Below are positions 57,720-64,000 of a DNA stretch of 64,000 bases, piece by piece (position 1 is the stretch's first letter; each line of letters opens with the position of its first letter). Both the position numbers and the translations under genes were made by a program. This DNA is from Pachyseris speciosa (lineage: Eukaryota; Cnidaria; Anthozoa; Scleractinia; Pachyseridae), in contig JAEMWC010000094.1 in assembly GCA_016490735.1 (NCBI GenBank), forward strand, positions 211,001 through 275,000, read 5' to 3'. The notes under the pieces are model-generated. The model had not been told where the DNA came from, searched no databases, and was given only the letters and a program-made list of their open reading frames with translations.

Positions 57720-57900
57720 GAGTGATAAACAGTTTCACAGAACCCCAGATTGAACATTTCTTTGGTCGAAGCGGTCTGGCCGACAATGAGTGACGTCACC
57801 ATCGACGAAACAGACATTTTGGATCTTTTCTCAGGGTACAAGGATTTGACCATCCGGTTACACGTTTGCTCCCGAGGTTCAAACGAAAATATCCACAAAG
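57720..57900 (+). other. Probable 5' exon of gene 2 with CRE motif (copy B)
   Basis: It ends CGAAAATATCCACAAAG|gtaag. TGACGTCA lies at 57791-57798, overlapping an ATG (57786) that opens MSDVTIDETDILDLFSGYKD. Copy A differs by a 9-nt in-frame indel and lacks this ATG. As the exon ends in phase 1 and gene 2 exon 1 needs phase 0, I read it as leader sequence. The 5' edge is arbitrary. Confidence 0.35.
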
Positions 57901-59625
57901 GTAAGAAAGAACTCTCCTGAGAGAGGGTTTTACACGACTATTACTTTTCGTAGATGCTTTTCCCTTGTTAAGAACCTTTCGTAGATCTGTTGAGAGCACT
58001 TCACGATCTTCTGTGCACTACACCATGTTTAACATTCAACCATGCTTCGCAATCTAAACATTGTAATTTTGTCCACGCATTGAACCAAAACTAAAAGGAT
58101 GAAATTATAACAAACTTCCGTTCATTTCTGATAATAAACCAACGGTAATGAATACAAGAAAGATATCAAAAGAACCAACTCAATGAAACGTATAATATAG
58201 ATCGTAACAAGCAATAACAGCAGACATCGAATAAATCTAAACTTGTGTACACGGTCTTCGCTACAGCACCGTCAATTTGTAAACTATGCGGCTTAAAATG
58301 GCGATTTTGTACTTCAGTGGCTCGTTAAAGGATACTTTACGGTCGAATGAATGTAAGCAAACAAGCAATGTTTTAAAACAAGGTTTTACTTTCCTGACTT
58401 CACTAATTCAAGAGCAACATGATTATTTGGTTCTGGCCACAATGTAAATGGATACAACCAAGCCTTTAAATCAATTTGCAACAACTGTAACACTTTGCGA
58501 AAGGACGAAGCCAGAGAAACAAAAACGTCAAGCTATCTAGAGAAAATGTTCACCTTTTCAACAGGCAAAACAAATGAAATATAAAACTACTACACTCTTC
58601 CCTTAAAGAATCAACAACGAATAGGCCAAGGAGTCCTGAGCTGGCGTGATTCTTTAATTAAACTGCTCAGGAAGCTAAATAACAGCTTTCAGGAGGACTC
58701 ACTATACGACAATTTGTGTCCACTGTATTTTCATGATGAGCCGTAAAGTGTTTCCGTAATTAAATCACATGCCGTTCCACAAAACTAAAAAGCAGCACAC
58801 CACATCCGGCTCTGACCTAAATCAACAAGAAAAAAGACAAAGGAAGTCGATGACCCACGATCTAGCCACAATCTCCGCAAAACAATTAAGATTCTTTTAC
58901 ATGGTAAAATACAGCGGTAAACCGAGACAAGACTTTTACTGTTGCGAGGCAAGCTTTCAAGCGCAACAATCAAAACAGTCATAAGTTATTTTATCTTTAA
59001 GTGCGGTCTGAGTGTGATGCTTTCAGAGAGAACGAAATCATAATTGAAAGACTTTCGCGACTGAATTTATGTTAAAGGAAAATAAATGACCAAGTGATAC
59101 AAAAACTGCCTTGCTGAAGTGTCAGACTCTGCCCATCATATCGTGTTAATTTGCTAAGAACCTTATTCCCACTTGACGCAAACAGCTAGTCTCTGCGTTT
59201 GCGGGCCGGTAGTTCATCAATTTCAGAGCAAACCAAGAAATTGACGCCATCCATTTCGATGGTTTACGTCTAGCACATAGCCTTTAAATGAAACAAATGA
59301 ATTTTTGTTTCTTACCAAGCTCTTCAGTTTTCTGACCTCATTACAAGATATTAACAGTCGGCAACCCATAATCGGTTACTGCATGAAATCAGAACTAGTG
59401 GTTAATTGTCTACCACGATTGTTTATGTCCCCGGCATAGTGCACACTTTAACGAGGGTCAAGCAACTGCATCGGTTTTTACATCTCAGGCGTTGCAGCCG
59501 CTTAGCAAAAATAACAATTAATTAATGTGCTGTTATCACAAAAAAATTAAACGAGCTTTCAATTCTTACTTTGATAGAAAGGATCCTTGAAATAATTTTA
59601 ATTTGTTGTCTTATGCACATTGCAG

Positions 59626-62600
59626 ATGACTGCCGCTAAAAAGGACAAGGTGAGATATAGATAACGTAATTAAATGCTGTTCAAAAGATACAACTCTTGT
59701 CTGCTGTTGTTTAAGGTAAACTCTCACTCGCAAGAGTGCCCAAATTCAAATTAAGAAAATCTTCCTAAAAAAAAATTAAATTAAATTAAATTAAATTTTA
59801 GTGTCGCATGTCGACTCAGAAAGTTCTCAAAACGACCTTGCAGAGAAATACATCTCAAAAGCTTGCTTTTTACAGTTGGTTACACGTTATGAATTTATGC
59901 TCGCACTTAATCTGAAAACCACCTTGAAAAGCAAGATAAATAACAATCCTCTGCATCAACAGACATTTGTTCACGCGAGTAACAGTAATAGATAAGCACG
60001 AAGCGAAGTTGAAGTTTTCAAGACGCAATAATTTTCTGTTCTCCGATAATTTACAAACACGGAAACGTTTCTGATGTTAAGAGATAAAACTGTTTTCCTT
60101 TCCTTCCAAGACACAAGACGCCGAACGTCCCTCCATGGAGGACATGAACATGGCTAGCAGGTGAGACAGAAAATTTCCAAGGCGTTATCATTTGCCAGAT
60201 TATTAACGCTGCCTTAAGGTTTCTGTGAGTAAGACCTGTTTAAGGTGGCTAAACATTGTTACATTTGGCTTACTTTCCATTACCTTCAAACCTTTCAGTA
60301 AAGACTAAGTTCGCAATGAAAGTGACTGTTACTTTTACAATTAGTTCAGCTCTCTGCTGTCTCTATGACATCGTGGTTGGCTATCTGCATGAATTGACAC
60401 TTGAGCATTGTCTAAACTTCATTTTTTTTCCAGTATGTGTCTGCAACACTACGAAATACCAACGTGTCTATAATTGGTCTCATAACAAAGAACAATCGCT
60501 CTGTTAAAGTGGCTCACTACCACTTTCTGAGAGTCACACTATCCCACCCTTAAAAGCCTAATTCATTTCCGACGCACTCCAACAGGCTACACTTTCTTCC
60601 ACTAAACATACATGTTGTTACTTCAATCGAACAAAATAGTAGAGGAAGACAAGAATGCTTTTAAAGAGAAGTAACATGGCCAACATCTGAACCTGCAACT
60701 CCGGCAACGACATTTGAGTGACCGCAATTATTGTATACAGAGATGCCTGTGATGGTCTACAACTTGCTGTCTGTGTAGTATAAGGACAAGAGAAAACTAA
60801 TGTACCTCACCGAAAGTGAGAAACCTGAGAAACAACGATAGTTCGAGATCCGGCGATTACGAACAATCACCATGTTAAAAAAAGGCTGTTTTTAACATGA
60901 TGTACAATCTAAGGGAGACTAGTACTGGCCATTAGATTCTCTGCTTCATATTCTTATTCCAATGGGATATTACTCTGTCACAAAACTCACAATAGACCAA
61001 GCTACCAATTAACGACTACCATTTTTTAGTATAAATCTACTAGCGTTCTATCACGAATGCCGTTCTCTGATTGGCTACGCTACTCGCTATCTATTCTGTA
61101 ATAGATAGTGAGTAGCGATTGTCAACAAAATGGCGGCCGGTTCACGTTTTCGAAGTGTCTGCGAGGAGGTTTTAGACAATTTACTCGTTTAGTTTTGAAC
61201 GATTAGTAGATTTATACTAAAACAATTAGATTATTCGCTCTCGATTTCTATGCGTGATAGCACGCGATAGAAATCTCGAGCCCATAATCTAATTGTTAAA
61301 TATACATTTTCCTAATTTTTAGAGCGCACTAAAGACTAAACTAGCAAGAATAAGGCAACATACCCAGAAACGTTTACTTTAGATTAGTAGTGCGGTCGTA
61401 ACTCCTACCCTTAACAACATATAAGCTTGGGTCACACCGTACCTGCGTTTTATGTTTTAAGCCACAGTGATTCAAAGCCCATGGACAGCAATGAAGCAGG
61501 TGGTGGTGTCGTAGGAGGCCTTGACGTTGCAACCCAGGTAAGCTTTCTTAAAGGGACACTGTCACATTTACCTGGCAAAGGAAATGATTCTCATTACATT
61601 ACGTTCTGATATCTGTAATGAAAATGATTTTAATGTACTGAATAGACTCATCCATGAAAAACATAGGCAAATCGTCTTTTAACTACTGCCTTGTCCACAC
61701 TAGAGTGGATTAGTGTGTACGACGCCTTCATAACATAGACTCGGGTAATACTCCACAGGCGAGAGACCAGAACGCTTCCTAAAGGGCTAGACGCAGTATA
61801 GTCTATTGATGGCATTTCGGTAATTCGTGGAGGAACTATCGCTGTAGGCTATTTAGCCTGTTCCAGGCGTTCAGATAGTAAACGGAGCGCAACAATACCG
61901 GGTCCCAAGCCCCCTCAATTTTTCGCCGCTTTATTTTCGCCTCGCTCTGCCCATTTTTTTCGTGCCCTGTTTACTATCTGAACGCCTGCAACAGGCTAAT
62001 GGCTATTTTGTTTGGTATGAAAATGCTCCTCTAACGAAAAATCAAAGCTGCTTTACTCATGGATCACTTTGTTTTCAGTGTTCAGACTAAAATTTACATC
62101 TTTTATGTTTCAAATTCATGATGACACAATTCACAACAGTCAAAAAACAAATTGCCTCAACAGATACCACAACACGAAGTCCAAGGGACGCCGTTTCCTA
62201 TTGTGTAAGTAACGAGAAATTAATAAAAAACGCGAAACAAATATGGGTGTGGAGCCGTACTCCAAGATGCAGCCAAACAAATGATAAATTTCCCTCTCGT
62301 TTAATAACGAATTGACGTCACAACGCTTCAAACGGATGCGCAACGTCTTGCTAGTACCACTTGAATGATGCCTATTCTCCTCACTTGCTTGCATTGCTGT
62401 CACCATCCACACGTTTGATGCAACGAGGCAGTGTAACCCCGCATGGTAGGCTAGAATTTCCGACTACTGCGTCTCAATGGAATAAAAGCTCGAATTTTTA
62501 GCCTGCGTAGCTGGCGGTTTTGTCAGAGAGCGCACGAATGAGCGGCGAGGCCACGAGGAGAAACTCGTTGCCATCCTATCCTTTCTCCGCTCGCTTGCGC

Positions 62601-63471
62601 GCTCCCTTACAAAACCGAATTTCGATTTAACACACGAATGCTCCCACTGCCACTTCACCCTGACTCTTATTCATATTAGACTTTCTTGGATCGTTATCGC
62701 TAAATGCTCTCGTTTTTAACTGTGATGTGAAGAAATAGAATGGCTTCATTACAAAAGTGATACCTGCCCAGATTCACTACTAAATCTTTCTCTTCGATTT
62801 CAGGATACCAAGCATTCCTTTAATTGTGCCAGAAAATGTCCAGGTTGGATACTCTTTATATGTAACATGACCGAAAAAATCAAACATCTTTAATCATTAT
62901 ACTAGACCAGCAGATTGCTTGGCAAGAAAATAAGTGGTCAGTGGCCACAACTCTCATTGGAACCAATGATAATGATAATGATAATCAGTGATAACAACGA
63001 CGACGACGACTATGATGATGATGTCGGTTGAAACGGAAATCTTGTGTAAGTGACAGATGCAAATTAGTGGTTACCAATATTATTATTATTATATTATTAT
63101 TATTTGACAGTTCTCTTCTTTTTTCTGTAGTACCGGTTTAGTGAGGAAGGGCTACCGGTGCGACAGTGTACTAAGCCAAACATACCATTCCATACCAGAT
63201 TAAATGAACATTTTTTTAAACGTTACATAAACAGGATTTTGCACCTCATTGATTTTCTCCGCACACTGAAACAAAGTCGTCACTGAGTAAGTAGTAATGG
63301 TCATTCATAACCATGCACTGCACGATTTGTGTAATTTCAGAGGCACCCATTGCATATCATCTCAAAGTATGCAGCAACAGCAAGATCGTTCAGTTTACCA
63401 AAAGAAGTGAGATAGTCTTGAAAGATTTGAGATTAACTGAAAATCAAACAGTCCCAGAGAGCGTCACGTAA
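59626..63471 (+). CDS. Gene 2, copy B: small protein of unknown family
   Basis: Exons 59626-59649 (MTAAKKDK), 60111-60160 (TQDAERPSMEDMNMAS), 61462-61537 (HSDSKPMDSNEAGGGVVGGL then DVATQ), 62804-62843 (DTKHSFNCARKCP) and 63341-63471 (EAPIAYHLKVCSNSKIVQFT, a charged stretch, TVPESVT, TAA). Phases are 0-0, 0-2, 2-0, 0-1, 1-stop, the same pattern as gene 1. About 107 residues; N-half disordered-looking, C-terminal exon richer in hydrophobic and basic residues. No signal peptide or membrane segment. Possible poly(A) signal at 63625-63630. The likely leader exon carries a CRE. Exons 4 and 5 lie outside the duplicated block. Function unknown. Confidence 0.6.
61024..61222. mobile_element. 199-bp foldback MITE
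   Basis: TTTTAGTATAAATCTACTA and TAGTAGATTTATACTAAAA are perfect 19-bp inverted ends. An inner palindrome CGCTACTCGCTATCTATT / AATAGATAGTGAGTAGCG sits near 61078-61118. Absent from copy A. Confidence 0.75.
61228..61300. repeat. Foldback with CTCTCGATTTCTAT arms
   Basis: ATTAGATTAT…CTCGATTTCTATGCGTG pairs with CACGCGATAGAAATCTCGAG…ATAATCTAAT. It lies directly beside the 199-bp MITE. A related piece is at 31716-31812. Confidence 0.65.
61855..62002. mobile_element. MITE with TAGCCTGTTCCAGGCGTTC ends
   Basis: TAGCCTGTTCCAGGCGTTCA and TGAACGCCTGCAACAGGCTA are inverted ends of about 28 bp, continuing as GATAGTA/TACTATC. It lies in intron 3 of gene 2 copy B. I recall these ends as widespread in corals. 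Confidence 0.7.
62499..62612. repeat. Repeat fragment GCCTGCGTAGCTGGCGG
   Basis: TAGCCTGCGTAGCTGGCGGT begins the block, and an inverted pair GAGAGCG/CGCTC with GGTTTTGT/ACAAAACC lies inside. The opposite terminal repeat is missing. The minus-strand frame over it is not a gene. Confidence 0.45.
62966..63025 (+). repeat. Trinucleotide and hexanucleotide simple repeat
   Basis: AATGAT/GATAAT units pass into ACGACGACG and ATGATGATG. It lies in intron 4 of gene 2 copy B. Confidence 0.8.
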
Positions 63472-63675
63472 ATAATAAGTATTTCATAATTCCTTGGTAC
63501 GAAAACAAAAAACTAATACCAGTTCAATGTTTGTCGAATCTTTCTCTTATGTTAAGAGAATTAAGGGAAGCTTGTCATTTAACTAGAGTTTGTCTTTTTT
63601 CCTCATCTTTAGATCGTTCTTTAAAATAAAAGTTTTTTCCCCTTGATTTTATTTATTTTGTTTAATTTTTGTTAG

Positions 63676-63730
63676 GGGGATGCATCTTCTGCCTTCTAAC
63701 AGAGCAAAGGCCGAGGGGGATCCTTAACGG
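63676..63730 (+). other. Candidate alternative exon downstream of gene 2B
   Basis: Two possible acceptors (gttag| at 63675, taacag| near 63702) precede a donor (AACG|gtgagt). Both versions are open when joined from exon 62804-62843 in phase 1 and leave in phase 1. Any following exon would lie beyond the window. Confidence 0.25.
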
Positions 63731-64000
63731 TGAGTAGAGAAAAAACTAGCGTTGAGCCTTGCTTCATAAAAATCGCTTACTTCGGACATACCCTGACCTC
63801 CGACTGTCTTCTTGCTCCCACGGTAGTGTCATGGGCATTACCTCGTTCTTTTCGTCAGAAATTTGCTCAATGTATGCTCAACTTTCTTTCCCTTTTAATA
63901 AAATGATTGACACCGGAATATTTGAAGGAAGGCTGATCCACACCTAATGGCTACCAATTTAGCACCTATAAGACCCAAGGAAAGAAGGGAGGGGAGGTAC
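63731..64000. other. Window end, nothing recognised
   Basis: No supported feature. The frame at 63759-63947 lacks splice or family support. Confidence 0.3.

Larger units (their letters stand above)
50633..61690 (+). repeat. Segmental duplication, copy B
   Basis: Direct counterpart of 19991-29755. B-specific additions lie near 50890-50970, 55545-56450, 57215-57415, 58270-58465 and 60880-61430. Copy B retains the better versions of both genes. Confidence 0.9.

Noticed and set aside
1..64000. CRISPR arrays, bacterial operons, ribosomal RNA genes or viral genes
   Set aside because: No regularly spaced repeats with unique spacers, no rRNA core sequences and no packed ORFs; gene structure is eukaryotic throughout.

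Overview
The window is eukaryotic, AT-rich and full of repeats. Coding sequence sits in short exons with GT/AG borders, and there is no operon-like packing. The repeats point to a hexacorallian cnidarian, most likely a stony coral: tRNA-headed SINEs, short TIR foldbacks, a Tx1/L1-like LINE, and an intron-containing repetitive gene with a C2H2 finger and a DNAGCYH motif that I know as a recurrent 'uncharacterised' family in coral genomes. That assignment is inference from remembered repeats, not from a marker gene.

Layout. 1-5.4 kb: mostly intergenic, with a probable minus-strand first exon (678-874), two weak plus-strand coding remnants, small foldbacks and a TIR element that carries a tRNA-like sequence. 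5.45-18.4 kb: a Tx1/L1-like LINE split by a 9,294-bp DNA transposon (5932-15225). The transposon has about 570-bp inverted termini and a perfect 8-bp target duplication (TCTTACAA). Inside it lies a TATA-led multi-exon transposase-like gene, now decayed, which itself contains a foldback, a SINE and a nested MITE. 18.4-20 kb: intergenic.

20-64 kb: a tandem cluster of small genes. A block of about 9.8 kb (copy A, 19991-29755) recurs as about 11 kb (copy B, 50633-61690). Each copy holds two short genes, called here gene 1 and gene 2. Their first coding exons are 21 or 24 nt long and start exactly at an ATG behind an AG acceptor. The following acidic Ser/Glu exons run phase 0 to 2, then 2 to 0. 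Copy B keeps both genes in frame. In copy A, gene 1 has a 1-nt exon deletion and gene 2 has lost exon 2. Between A and B lie transposon-derived minus-strand debris (33.5-35.3 kb), a repeated promoter or 5'-exon block (35.3-38.7 and 41.9-44.7 kb, with an older relic between), and a third paralogue (gene 3, 45.3-48.2 kb) with two possible 3' ends.

I recognise no named function for genes 1-3. The best candidates for something undescribed are the 9.3-kb transposon with its intron-bearing transposase, the TIR elements that carry tRNA-like sequences, and the short-exon paralogue cluster.
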